Part shown: positions 34,519-46,261 of the stretch, piece by piece
Layout of the letters: each line of letters opens with the position of its first letter
How positions within the stretch are numbered: the stretch's first letter is position 1
Assembly (NCBI GenBank): GCA_012064385.1
Contig: QRDG01000818.1
Span: forward strand, 372,001-436,000
Origin: Puccinellia tenuiflora
Taxonomy: Eukaryota > Streptophyta > Magnoliopsida > Poales > Poaceae
DNA: 64,000 nucleotides
Reading direction: 5' to 3'
Program-made: the position numbers and the translations under genes
The notes under the pieces: generated by a model
Databases searched by the model: none
Told to the model about the DNA's origin: nothing
Seen by the model: the letters and a program-made list of their open reading frames with translations, nothing else

Positions 34519-36642
34519 TCAAGTTTGAGCTTGTTGGTCCCCAACCAAGTTGGGTCCTAAGAGGTTAGTCACAATAGGCTTGGCAACCCAAATGGTTCTT
34601 TTCTTGACACCACTTTGAGTTCCCACATATTTGGCAAACACATTGCCAACCCTATCCTTCCTAAGAGAATAAACATCATTAATAATTATGGGCTTGGATA
34701 GAGTACCGTTTGTGCATGAAGAAGCCAAATGACCCTTCTCACGGCATAAGTAGCAATATCGACTCTTTTCTTTCTTCTTAATAGGTGTCCTCAACTTGAG
34801 GAGCAATGACTTGAGTCTTCTTAGGAGGTTGCCTTTGTTCAACCCGAGGTTGAGCAAGAGATTGAACAATAGGCCTCTTCCCTAGTTGCTTCTCACTAAG
34901 AGGCTTCTTCTTCATTGGGCAATCTCTAACATGATGCCCTTCAATTTTGCACTTGAAGCAAACAATCTTGGCCGAGTGATTGACTTGTTCTTGGCCCTTC
35001 TTATTGCTACTCTTGGACTTGTTCTTGATATTGGAGTTGAATCCAAGTCCACTCTTGTCATTGGGGGATTTTTGCACACTCAACATGTTGTCAAATGTGG
35101 CCTTCCCTTTATGACGCTTCTCCACATCTTTCTTCAAAGAAGTGGCTTGTGTCTTGTGCTCTTTTGTCTTCCCTACAAGGTTAGTAGCTACACAAGCACT
35201 AGTGGAAGTTGAAGCTCCATTATTAGAGCAACTAGGCACGAAATGTAATTCAACATATGATTTAGCATTAGTGTGAGATGAAGAATTACATGGACTAGCA
35301 CATGGCATTTTAGCATTTTTAGTAGAAGTTGTGCCATTGTCCACATGAGGCTCACTAGATATTACCTTGGTAGCAATAGCCTCATGAGCTAACATTAGTT
35401 TATCATGAGATACGAGAAGATCTTCATGAGAGCTCGAGAGCTTCTCATGGCTTTCTTCCAATATCTCATAATTGCTAGTTAGCAATTTAAGTTGAGCCCT
35501 TAGCTCAACATTCTCCTTTAAAATGGATGCTTCACAAGAAATAGAGTTAGTAGCACACGCATCAACATTAATAGCAATGGGAGAACAAGTAGGAAGCTCT
35601 TTTAGTAATTGAGCTTGGAGTTGATCATGAGACTTAGTGAGATGTGCACGAGAATCTTCCAAGGACTTGACATCCTTTTCAAATTTCACATTAGCCTCAA
35701 GGAGTCTAACAATTTCAACAACAAGCTCATCATTTTTTATTTTAAAATCATTAGCCACCTTGAGAGCTCTATCATGGGTTTCATTTGCTTTAGATAACTC
35801 TAGAGTAAATGTCTCCTCAAGAGATTTCTTGGTGGTTTGTTCTTCTTCAAGAGCTTCCTCAAGATTCGCAATCTTGTCCGCATAATTACGTTCGCGGCGA
35901 AGACTTTCATTTTCACGAGCTTCCAAATTTTCAATAGTAAGCCCTCGCTCAATAAGGATGCTCATAATTTTATGTAGGTTCTCACAAGCATTTTCATTCT
36001 TTGAAAGAGCATTAAGAACCATTAGACCTTTCTTATTAAAGTAAGCATCATCTTCTTCATCATCATCATTATTGTTATGATCATCACTACTTGATGATTT
36101 AGAAGATATGCAAGGACTATCAACACAAGCATGTGAAACATTTATAGTTCTAGATGTGTTTAAGTCCAAAGATAAATCATTGCAATGAGATAGAGATGAA
36201 ATATTATCTAAAAGAAGCTCACTATCATTATTGCAAAATTTATCCCTACTCACCATTGCATTATTTTGTGGCTTGCCACATGTAGGTGAGGTAGAAGAAG
36301 TTGAGAACTTATTACGCCCGGAGGTGGAGTGAGAACAATCATTCTCACTATCCATGGACACACCATAATTGTCTTGAAGCTTGGTCCATAGCTCATGGCC
36401 ATTCCGATAAGGAGAGATCGACAAAGCAACTGCATTACTCAAAGACTTGAAAATCACTTTAGAAGCTCCATCATCTAGATAAGAAATTTGCTCATCCTCT
36501 AAAGGAGAAAACCCATATCTAGAATTTGCTCTATATATGGATCAATGTCCCGAAAATAATCTAGCATGCGATTTCTCCAATCATTATAATTAGTGCCATC
36601 GAATATTAAAGAAGCATTGTGCACTAAACCACTAGACGACAT
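34519..36642 (-). pseudogene. gag-like gene of copy A, frameshifted
   Basis: It begins MSSSGLVHNASL at 36642. Relative to copy B, a one-base loss in an A/T run near 36508 breaks the frame, and the correct frame resumes by 36457. A one-base gain near 34785 shifts it again before the second zinc knuckle. The product has an N-terminal capsid-like region (DGTNYNDWRNRM, HELWTKLQDNYG), an acidic stretch (DDHNNNDDDEEDDAYF) and a long coiled coil. It also has two CCHC knuckles, C-x2-C-x4-H-x4-C at 34919-34963 and 34715-34759. The first knuckle is intact here. The order fits a Copia gag without any polymerase. Confidence 0.85.
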
Positions 36643-36680
36643 CTTTACTCTCTAGGCCGTGAAGCCCTATAAAGAGAGAA

Positions 36681-36695
36681 CCCGCTCTGATACCA
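36681..36695 (-). other. Primer binding site of copy A
   Basis: TGGTATCAGAGCGGG on the minus strand, starting two bases beyond the 5' LTR end, matches the 3' end complement of initiator methionine tRNA. Confidence 0.85.
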
Positions 36696-36697
36696 AT

Positions 36698-39272
36698 TGA
36701 AAGGACACGGATGTCGCCTAGAGGGGGGGTGAATAGGCGATTTAAAATTATTACGGTTAAGGCTTGAATAAATGCGGAATAAAACTAACGTTTAATTTAT
36801 CAAGCCAAAACCTAAACTAGCTAGGTTCACCTATGTGCACCAACACTTATGCTAAGCAATATAATCAACTAGGTGATAGCAAGATATATGACTTTAAGCT
36901 AGATGTCTATCACAAAGTAAATAGCATAAGTAAGAAGCTCGGGATAGAAATACCGAGGCACTTGGAGACGATGATTTATCCCGAAGTTCACTTCCCAATG
37001 GAAGCTAGTCTCTGTTGGAGCGGCGCGGTGTTCACCAATGTGAAACACCGAGTAGCCTTGATATGGCACACCGTATCGCCGTTGTGTCTTACCACCAATG
37101 TGGCGAGGCACTTGTCACTATGTTGCCGTTGAGGTTGACAACTAGAACCTTTACAAGGATGAAGCTCACTCCACAAGTTGGAGGGTCTTCACCAAATGCA
37201 CCGAGCCACCAAGACTCGATGCCCAAGGCCGAGGCACACACCACAACTCAATTGGTGGCTCCCGGCAATGTCTTCGTAGCTACCAAAGCTCTGAAGCTAA
37301 CAAGGTTGAGCCACACTCCACAATTGGAGGCTCCCAACAAATCCCGTGAGCCACCAAGACTCCGAGAGATCAACAACCGTCTAGGGTACCAACGTGCCCT
37401 AGAGGAACAAGCTCTAGGGCAACAAAGCACCCAAGAGTAACAAGCTTCTCAACTTCACTTTCCACGAATCACCGTGGAGAACTCAAACCGATGCAACTAA
37501 TGCAATGGCAAGAACACACTAAGTGATCAAGTTCTTCCAACCCGAATCCAAACAAAGCAACTAATGCTTGGGAAGGATTAGAGAGGAAGAACAAAGGAGA
37601 AACACAAGAAACTCCAAAGATCTAGATCCAAAGTGTTCCCCTCACTTAGAGGAGAAATCAATTGGTGGAAACAAGGATCTAGATCTCCTCTCTCTTTTCT
37701 CTCAAAAGGAAGCAAGAACTATCGGAGAGATTGAGAGAAAGCCAAGCTCAAGAGGGTCAACAATGGAGGGGAGAAATAGCTCAAAAGGTTGGCCAAAGTT
37801 AGGGTTTATTAGGGGAAGAAGCCCCTTAAATAGGAGGCCAAAATATGGCCGTTGGAGGCATTTTCGTGCAGCCAAAACAGGGTAGCCGGCCTGTGGGCCG
37901 GCCTAGGCTGGCCTGGAGGCCGGGCACCCAGCTGCCATACGAAAACTTCGATATCTTTTTCATCCGGACTCCGATTTCGATGATCTTGGACTCGTTGGAA
38001 TCGTCACAATGAGCACTACAAGATTATGCAGAGAAACATCATTGTCCAACAAGATATGGTAAAACCAAATGATGAAAGGTAAAACCTTTCTATTGAAAAC
38101 CGGAAAACCATATCTTTTGCAAATGAAGTCCGAATGACATGAGACCACTTTTGTTGGAAAGAGGACGACAAATGCTATCCAATAACAAGTGAAAATATTG
38201 AAACCAAGCAAGGGAGATTTTGCTAATAAATGGAAGAGTGAAACCTTCCGCATAGATGGACCGGCAAAATCTCCAACACCGAAAACTCAATAGGAGACAC
38301 ATATGAGAACCGTTTTCGGTGATCTTGGCCTTGTCATGAAAAGCACGACAAGCACCAATACCACACTATGATAAGAGCCAAATAGGAACCAATAAATATG
38401 ATGTGCAAGGATGCAAAGGTTTGAGCTCTACGCTAAAGCTCACTTGAGAGCCCCTCTTGATAGTACGGTTACCTATCCTAAAACCCCTATCAAGATCATA
38501 CCTTTTCCTTGCGCATTCCACTTGAGCTAGATGATGACGATCGGGAGAAGATGGGAAACTGCCTTGGGTTGAATCCCCCCGTGCGGTTAAGTTCCCAGGC
38601 GCGCCGGCCTGGAAACCGGCCAGGGCCGGGCGGGAGGCCGGGCTGGCACCCGAGCCAGCCGGCCTGGGAGCCGGTCGGGGCCGGGCGGGAGGCCGGGCGT
38701 GACCCCGAGCTAGCCGGCCTGGCTGCCGGGCGGTAGGCCGGACCCTTCCCCGAGCCAGCCGGCCTGGGCCGGGCGGTAGGCCGGACCCTTCCCCGAGCCA
38801 GCCGGCCTGGGAGCCGGCCTGGGCCGGGTCGGAGGCCGGGCCAAGCCCAGGAAGGCACTGGCTTCTCCGATGTCATCCATCTTCAGATGATGACGATCTT
38901 GATCTACTCTCAAGTGGATCACCTTTCTTGATTGTGCTCCGCTTGGTGAAGACTCGCATATTGCTCCCCCATACACCAAGATGGGAGAGGCACTCTTCGA
39001 CATATCTTCACTTGACCTTTATCTTGATGACGATCACCACGTGACGCCATCCTCCATGGGCAACATAGGATCTTCCTCTTGATTCATGCTCATGGAGAAA
39101 CACCTTGGCCTTGATCAACAAATGATCTTCTTCTTTTAGCCTTGACTCCAACATATGGAGTCCAAGCATTCCTTATGGACCAACACTGCAAATATAACTC
39201 AAAGCACACATTAGTCCATAGAGATTGTCATTAATTACCAAAACAACACATGGGGGCAACCATGCTCTTTCA
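36698..39272 (-). repeat. 5' LTR of copy A
   Basis: 2575 bp, TG...CA. Complement of TATTTAAG at 37825-37832. CCGGCC arrays lie at 37886-37924 and 38600-38842; the second is more than twice as long as in the other LTR, consistent with repeat-number change after insertion. Confidence 0.88.
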
Positions 39273-39508
39273 AGCTTTCACTTGTCATATTTTATTTTCA
39301 GCTTTTTACTTTATTGCAAACTCTACACCAAAAACCCAAAAGCACTTGCATCATTTAATCATTTTAGTTTGTCTAGTGCATAGATAATAAGAGAAGTGAC
39401 ACTCTTATTTGAGAGGATAATACTTATACTTTCTACTCCTCGTAGGATCGATACTAATACTTACACATCGAAGATTTCAACGATCCCCTATACTTGTGGG
39501 TATCAGCC
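39273..39508. mobile_element. Fragment of another LTR retroelement
   Basis: The stretch ends with AGGATCGATACTAATACTTA, then CCCCTATACTTGTGGGTATCA. This wording is typical of the sequence next to a primer site or LTR border in grass LTR retrotransposons. It has no coding content. It joins directly to the LTR end of copy A. Confidence 0.45.
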
Positions 39509-40456
39509 ACCAAAACTCCGGGTTCTTCACAAGGTTGAGGCACGCATCCACAACTCAATTGGAGGCTCTCAACAAATCCCCGCGGCTCTCTAAGCCACGA
39601 ATATGACCACTTCCGTCTAGGGTTCCAAGGAACCCAAGAGGCAACAAGTTCCTCAATGGAATGAAGGGGGAAATCAAATTCCTTCGGTGAAAGTGTGTGT
39701 CTAGATGATCTCCACCAAATCCTAAAAGGACAAGGTGTTGAGTGGGTGGGTGGAGATATCTAGGGAAATGAAGCTCAAGAACAATGGTTGATTTTAGCTC
39801 AAAGTCGTGATACCTCTTGGAGAAGAAGAGGTGCCCTTATATAGGTCCACCAATAAACTAGCCTTTTTGCCAGAAATTAGCCGTCCGGAATAGATCCGGA
39901 ATTTTCCGGATCCAATTCGGACGCTCGGAATATATTCGTAATTTTCCGGATCAATTCCGAACCGTCCGGAATTTTCCGGACCATTCCGGACCAATTCTGA
40001 AACCCATACCGAGAGGATTTTGGGTCACCTTGGAATTGACCCGGAATCCATCCGGAAATTTCCGACCGTCCGGAATTCATCCGGAATATTCCGGACCATC
40101 CGGAATAGCACAGAAATGTCTGTTTTTCTGAGATGGTTTTAAAGAAGCTTTTTGTAAATCTTTGGTAGGAGTAATAGGAAGGCTTTAGGGGGTGCATATA
40201 TGGGTTTTAGTGAATATGATGGATTTCCCCAAACCTTCCATTGAGCAACTCCTCTTGATAGTACGGATCCCCTACGACTCAATATATAAAATTATTAAAT
40301 ATACGGACACCGTCTTCGATCTTTTTTCCTTTTTAAGGGCTTGAACACCGTATTGTGCTTTCAATCGGTTGAGTCTAAAAACACTTAGCACACAAAGATG
40401 TCACTTATGTTGTTAACAAACACCCAAAACATGCTTAGGAGGGAAATGCCCTTTCA
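39509..40456 (-). mobile_element. Truncated LTR of a related family
   Basis: It follows the same order of landmarks as the copy A LTR (ACAACTCAATTGGAGGCTC, CCGTCTAGGG, complement of TATATAAG at 39836-39843, CTCTTGATAGTACGG) and ends with CCCTTTCA at 40456. One end is missing. Its U3 array uses TCCGGA units (39891-40112) rather than CCGGCC. Confidence 0.7.
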
Positions 40457-40627
40457 GAAACCATAACCGTAATTCTAGATTAATATATGCTGCTGGAGAA
40501 CCAGGTATACCAGCAATCCAAAAACATGTAAAAGATATGTAAAATAAAAACTTAACATATAGCCTTTCAAAGAATCTTTCCCAAGAAGTTACATGCATGC
40601 CAATACATCATGTTACAGTTGGCACAA

Positions 40628-40752
40628 CATCACCGGCGTATAGATTAAACAACCGCACATGCATAAACCTATCATTGGCATACAAATCAAACAACTCCAC
40701 ATGCATAAAACCATCACCAACATACATATCATACAACTCCATGTGCATACAA
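40628..40752. repeat. 42-bp tandem repeat, three copies
   Basis: Units at about 40628-40668, 40669-40710 and 40711-40752 each follow the pattern (C)ATCA-(C/T)-(C/T)GGC(A)...ATCAAACAAC(T)CCACATGCATA. The third unit is the most diverged. Confidence 0.75.
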
Positions 40753-40840
40753 TCAACATAATTATACATATCTAGCACATAAGCCTGAACACGACCTTAC
40801 AATAACACTCTTAGTATTTGAGCTTACTTACACATACCAC

Positions 40841-41553
40841 CAGTGGCGGAGCTTGAAAAAAATCCATGGGCAGGCCAAGCTTAAAAATAGCAACAAAAGT
40901 TTCTTCTGAAAACATACCACTTCACTAGAAATCAGTCATTACTCAATTTTTTGTTCCCATTGGTTACCAGATCAAAGCACAAATTCATTTTAAGTGGCCT
41001 TTCCCATGGCTGTTGCAATTTGCAAGATCGAGGAACAAGTTAGGTAAACAATCCTATATCAAATTCCTAAGTGCTAACCAAGAATTTGGGGAAAGGAAGA
41101 AAAGTATTTGAGAAATTAGAGAAAGTAAGGGCTCAATTTGGTCGCAGCTTCGCTTACCGACTTCTGGATCTCCGGCCGGTGCGCCGTGCCCGTGCGGTGC
41201 GGCTGTACTTGCAGCTGCAGCAATCCCCTGGCCGCCCCCTTGGCTGCGGGCGCCGGCACGGTGCTGCTGTCTCTCTTGTACCACTCATCAGCCCCTGCTC
41301 CACCGATTTTCCTCCCTACAATTTCCTATTGTTTTCAAATTTGCTGGTCGAAATTGCTAGACCTAGCGCCATGCCATGGCTTCGGTCGAGAGAACTGGGA
41401 GAGTCGAAGCGACCAACACAGAAGATGGTCAATGAACGGGGAGACCAGTGCATTCTAATGGGCTGGGCCTCCGATGAGTAGCAGTCAAAGAAAATCTACA
41501 TAAATCCTGGGCGGGCCATGGCCCGGGTCGGCCCTAACTAAGCTCCGCCAGTG
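40841..41553. mobile_element. Non-autonomous hAT-type element with 8-bp target duplication
   Basis: 713 bp. It has near-perfect terminal inverted repeats (CAGTGGCGGAGCTTG and TAAGCTCCGCCAGTG) and a perfect 8-bp target duplication CATACCAC (40833-40840, 41554-41561). Eight-bp duplications are characteristic of hAT elements. The interior includes a GC-rich stretch and a 136-codon frame (41071-41481) without a recognisable transposase, so the element is non-autonomous and may contain captured host sequence. Confidence 0.92.
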
Positions 41554-41561
41554 CATACCAC

Positions 41562-42507
41562 CAGAGAGAATGGTGAGTAGGATCCATACCACAACTCGTA
41601 GAAGAGGAAGAACACTGCATCTAGCCGACCACCATGCTCCCCAGAGAGGATGTCATTGCTTACCTACTTGTTGGTAAGGATGCTTCCAGTCTTCCAGTGC
41701 TGAGAGCTCTCTCAAGAGAGGAGGGTGGAGATAGTGAGGGTGAGAGTGTGTAAGAGGTACTTAAGGGCTCGACTGAACGGGGTGTTACCCTATTTTTTCG
41801 GCCCGCTCCGCCTGCATTGCATGAGCTCCCACAATCTTCCTCATCACTCGACCTTATGTAATCTCTCTCTCGAGCTGGTCCACCCTTGCTCTCCCCGACT
41901 AGTGTGGCTCGTTGAAAACAATTGTTCCTCTACACAGAGAAGAGAGGTGGGTCTGGAATGGAATGCCGAACCTATTGCCGAACAAGAGCAACATCATACT
42001 ACCCTTGTTGATCAATGTCGATGATATGCCCCTCGCCGGCCTTGCGGAACGATGAAGGAGAGAGCGATGGCAACGATGTTTGGTTGGATCTGTCCTCTAT
42101 TTGTACACACGTTCCCTGTCCCGAAGATCTGCCCTCCACTGCCATCTTCCAAACAGCCGAATGAGGGCAAAATCCACCGGGCTTTGGACGAAGTAGCAGA
42201 GGGTATCTCAGCATTCATTTTTCGACCTTAGCTGTTGATCGCTACGACGACCCCACAACGCGTCACGGCTTACACGCAGATAGCCCACGGGAAACATAGG
42301 ACAGCGGTCCGGGTCCGGGTCCGGGTCCGGCCTCGACGCAAATAGAAAGGGCCGACCGGTCCCGGTCACTCCTCACGCTTTCAACCTCGCTCGCACCCGT
42401 CGCCATCTCGCAAAATTCCTCCGCAGGGCCAGGGTCCCTCCACTCCTCTCCGTCTTCCGCCGCGTCCCGGTTGTCGGCGACCCGCCGACGATCCTGTACT
42501 CGTCGCC
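41562..42507. other. RAMP4 upstream region
   Basis: No gene recognised in 41562-42290. The promoter and 5' UTR of RAMP4 should lie in 42290-42507. A GGGTCC hexamer repeat (about 42308-42330) and a C/T-rich leader are seen. Confidence 0.45.
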
Positions 42508-45279
42508 ATGGTTAGCCCGCCTCCTCCCCTCTCCCCTTCTCCCGTCCTCTACCGCTGCCTGCTCGGTTCTGTTAGATAGAAGAACATGCGTTTTTCTGCG
42601 TTCGTCGGAGCCGAGTCCTTGCAGATCCGGCGTGCCGTTCGATCGTGGCCCCTTCCGGAAGCCCGACTCCGCCCGTTTCGCCTTCCGATCGGTTGAATCC
42701 AGGGTTTAGCGCTGGCTTTTCGTGGACAGGACTTGACCGACAAGGCTATATTGTATTGTATCGGTAGATTCTCTTGTGTTTTTTTACGGAGGAACATTCG
42801 CTCTAGATGGATCTAGCTTTTTAAAAGGATGTGCACTTTTTCTGGATGCACTTTCTAGGGAGTTCCGTGTATAGCTCTTTTGTATGCTTGCGGACGGTAC
42901 TGCCATATATTTCATCTTGGTACTGTCTTTGTTGAAATGTTGGATAAAGTGAAGATACAAGTTCAGCGTGTAGATCTATGCTGTATGTACGTAGTTAGTG
43001 TATACGGTGTTCCTGGCATCCGGTAGCTTTACATTCTTTTGTTTTTGTCTTCTCTGCAATGCTTGATGTGTTCTCTCCATGCAAGGTTTAGGAGATGCAT
43101 GAGTGTTAACATGCTCCTCTTATTGCCGCCTTGCAAAATTTCAGGTTTAGATTTTAGAATACTAGTAACCCAGGGGTCAAATTGTCTGGATTCTAATGAA
43201 TGATCTATGCCTATTTTGGATGAGTTTCTGTATTATCCTTACTCGCGTAAAAGATGTCAATCGGTGGCGGCGATGGTCGGTTCACCTCCTTGTCCCCGCC
43301 TGATGTGAACCGTTAGATCTGTCGCAGACCGTTGCGCAGATGATCTTTTTTTGCTGCCAAAGTTGGAATATAATTACCCGCAAGTGCCACTAATATATAA
43401 ATAGCCGCTGATCACTTGATGAGGGTGTCGCATAGGCTAAGTTTGGCATCACCGTGGCTCTATGTCGGGCAGTCCAATCGGTTTTATCCATAACCATCTT
43501 TTCGGTAGTCTTTTTTTCGAAAGATGACATTTCTGCAATTTTTGGTTTCGGAATTTTTGGTTGTGCATTTGTGTGGGATAACCATCTTATTTGGTCAATG
43601 CTATCGAGCAATTTATTATGTATTCCTTTTCTCACTTCTCATGATTTTTATGCTTACGCCTTACCGCTACAGAATACTTTTGCCATGTCTACGGGGTAGT
43701 AATTAGCGCTATATCTGTTTCTGACCTTTCACAGCTTCTAATATTCAATATATGTTATTATACTTTGTTTATTATTTAAGACTGTTTTATTTTGAGTAAA
43801 TTGTTGCATATAAGATCTAATTAACCATTAAGGATTTGTCTTAATTAGGGTTTGCCAAATTGAGGGCTAGATGTTATTATGTGTGATTCTGGCCTATATC
43901 TATATATTCCCCACAAGCTTTACCATCACTTTTATTTATTATATAAATAATTGATCGAACAAAGGCACAAATGCCATAATTCACTGAGTAAATCTTAACT
44001 TTACACTTTACTATATTTTTATGGATTGAATTCTGAAACTTTACCTTGCTGTTTCATACCCATCACATCCTTAAGGGGAAATTAAACTTTATCCCCTTGG
44101 CATATTGGACAAATTGTCAACCTGGATGACAAAATTCAGGAATAACCCAAACCGTCAGAAATAGGTTGCAAATGGGCACCCTGTAGCCCAAGCTGGCATC
44201 ATATGGTTTACCTTGATTAGTCTTGGCTGAATAGCTAAAAGTTTCAGTCTATCAAATAAGTGGCATCGAGTTTGGAATTAGAGAAATGTTGTACATAGTG
44301 TTACTGTTATATATTGTAACATACCATTCTTTAATGTTATTGCAGTTCTGCATTTTGAAAATTTAAAATTATTATGAATACTATTTCCTTGATACAGCTG
44401 CCAAATTCAATTCTTATAGTATATAATTTTTACTGATGTTCTTTTGCATTTCTGTTTTTTTTTTCTGCAGACTACCTCAAGGCGTGTCGCTGATAGGAAA
44501 ATTGCACGATTTGAGAAAAATATCACAAAGAGGGGTTCTGTTCCGGAGACGGTCAAGAAAGGAAATGATTATCCTGTTGGACCTATTGTGCTCGGATTTT
44601 TTGTCTTCGTTGTTGTTGGGTCATGTAAGTTTCTGCATTTATGATGTTCTGATTGAGTTGCTGATCGCATATTCCATTCATTTAGTATGTCAGTTCACCA
44701 ACCAAAACAGCTCTAAACATGTTTTTCCCAAATATCTGGACCAATTAAAATTGAATTCATATAAGTTCTTACTTGTAGCAAGCTAACATGCTTATTTTCT
44801 TTTAATTTCACGTAGCTCTTATGATTTTCTCTTTCAAAATTAGATTGTGCTAAACTGCTATCTCCATAGAGAAGAAAACTTGTAGTCGTGTGCTAAACTG
44901 CATCTTTGCACTTAAAGCAGTATGGTAGTACCGAGGTATCGGGTAGTAACAATATAAGCCATTTCTGTATTTTCGAAATGCTGTTCAGTTTTGGTGCGGT
45001 ACTTAAAAGCTAAGACACATCTTCATTTATTTAGCAATTCCATTTCAAAAAGGTTAGAAACTGTGTTGGTTGTGATTGATTCCAATATGGTTTCATGGTT
45101 TACTCCGGATAGGAGTAACCTCTGTTTTTGTGAAATCTCTCTCTGTAAACAAGAAATCTGCAGCTATTTGGATCTTTTCCAGTAATTTCAATTTCTTTGG
45201 TCATTTGAACTCATTGTCTTTTCTTCGTGCAGCTCTCTTCCAGATCATCAGGACGGCCTCAAACGGTGGTATATTCTAA
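42508..45279 (+). CDS. RAMP4: RAMP4/SERP1 (stress-associated ER protein)
   Basis: This is a small tail-anchored protein that binds the Sec61 translocon and ribosome at the ER. Three coding exons splice in phase: 42508-42510 (the ATG alone, followed by GTTAGC), 44471-44624 and 45233-45279. The CDS is 204 nt (67 aa). Exon 2 reads TTSRRVADRKIARFEKNITK and then KRGSVPETVKKGNDYPVG. The membrane segment (GPIVLGFFVFVVVGSSLF) crosses the exon 2-3 junction, and the tail is QIIRTASNGGIF. Length and sequence match the family closely. The start codon standing alone in its exon is forced by the family N-terminus (M-T-T-S-R-R). The intron after it is 1960 bp. Confidence 0.95.
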
Positions 45280-46261
45280 GGAGAATGGTCGTCTGCTTAT
45301 AGTGTCATGAACAGGGTTGTCATATGCAGTTGTTTGTCAGTTAAACTTAGAACTGAATGAGATAGCTGGTACTCTTATGATGTTGCTATCTCTTACCATT
45401 ATACTGGGTGGAGTTTTAAGTTATAGATATGGAGGTCATACCATTGTACTTCTAAACTGTGTTGGTTGGTTGGAAATACTCCATATTATATCCGATAATA
45501 ATTTACCTTAGTTTCCGACGTGTCAATTTAATTTTAGACGTACCGATTTCTGGTCTTCTTCTGCAGTATATTGTTTCCAAGATCTATTTTTCATCATAGG
45601 GCGCTGGCCTTGGGTACACATTCCTATCTTCACGTCAAGCATTGTGCACATCACCCCCCAAAGCAGCTCTGACTTGGTCTGGTTGCACCGGACGTTCTCA
45701 GGTTATAGTTGCTCTAGGTTGTTCCCTGGCAATTCGGCTAGTTGTTACAGTCAACCACTTGGGAGAGAGTCTCTTGGGCGTGTGATGCTTAGTTTCAGGA
45801 GGAGTTCGTTGGATGGTTACTGCAACTGCGTCACTCGCCCAGAAACTACCCATTGAGAGGACAAGGCGGATACGAGAAAGGTTCGAACTCTGACTCCCCA
45901 AATCCTTGCCATATGCTCATATCTTGGGAAGAGGACATCGGGAAAGGAATCAGCCATATGTGATGCGAAAGAAGGTGAATTCGAGTGGAGATTTACCCCG
46001 CAGAAGTGAAGAGTACTTGTAGTTTAAGAGATCATATTTGCGTGATTTGATCCAGGTACATCTCCCCCTCCTGCTGAATGCTATCTGAAACTATCTTCTT
46101 GAGAACTGACACTCCTATTGTTGTTCAGAACTTCGATTAACAATTCCCACGCTGCTCAAACTCTCTTATGATCTTGATCTGATCTTCTTACGTGAACTCA
46201 ACACCAATATGCAGAGTAACCATCAAGAAGGATCGCTGGAGCCGGCCTAATCTTCCCGGAT
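45280..46261. other. RAMP4 3' flank to transporter upstream region
   Basis: Contains the RAMP4 3' UTR at its left edge. The remainder has no recognised coding exon; the last 200 bp would be the leader of the transporter gene. Confidence 0.4.

Larger units (their letters stand above)
28326..39272 (-). mobile_element. Non-autonomous gag-only LTR retrotransposon, copy A
   Basis: A complete 10.9-kb element lies in minus orientation: 5' LTR 36698-39272, PBS 36681-36695, broken gag 36642-34519, a non-coding half (34518-30836), polypurine tract about 30818-30835 and 3' LTR 28326-30817. LTRs are TG...CA (TGAAAG...CTTTCA). No protease, integrase, reverse transcriptase or RNase H could be found, so mobility must depend on another element. 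The primer site and gag zinc knuckles suggest a Copia SIRE/Maximus-like origin; this assignment is inference. The 5-bp flanks (GTGTG and AGCTT) do not match, so the ends may derive from recombination. Confidence 0.88.
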
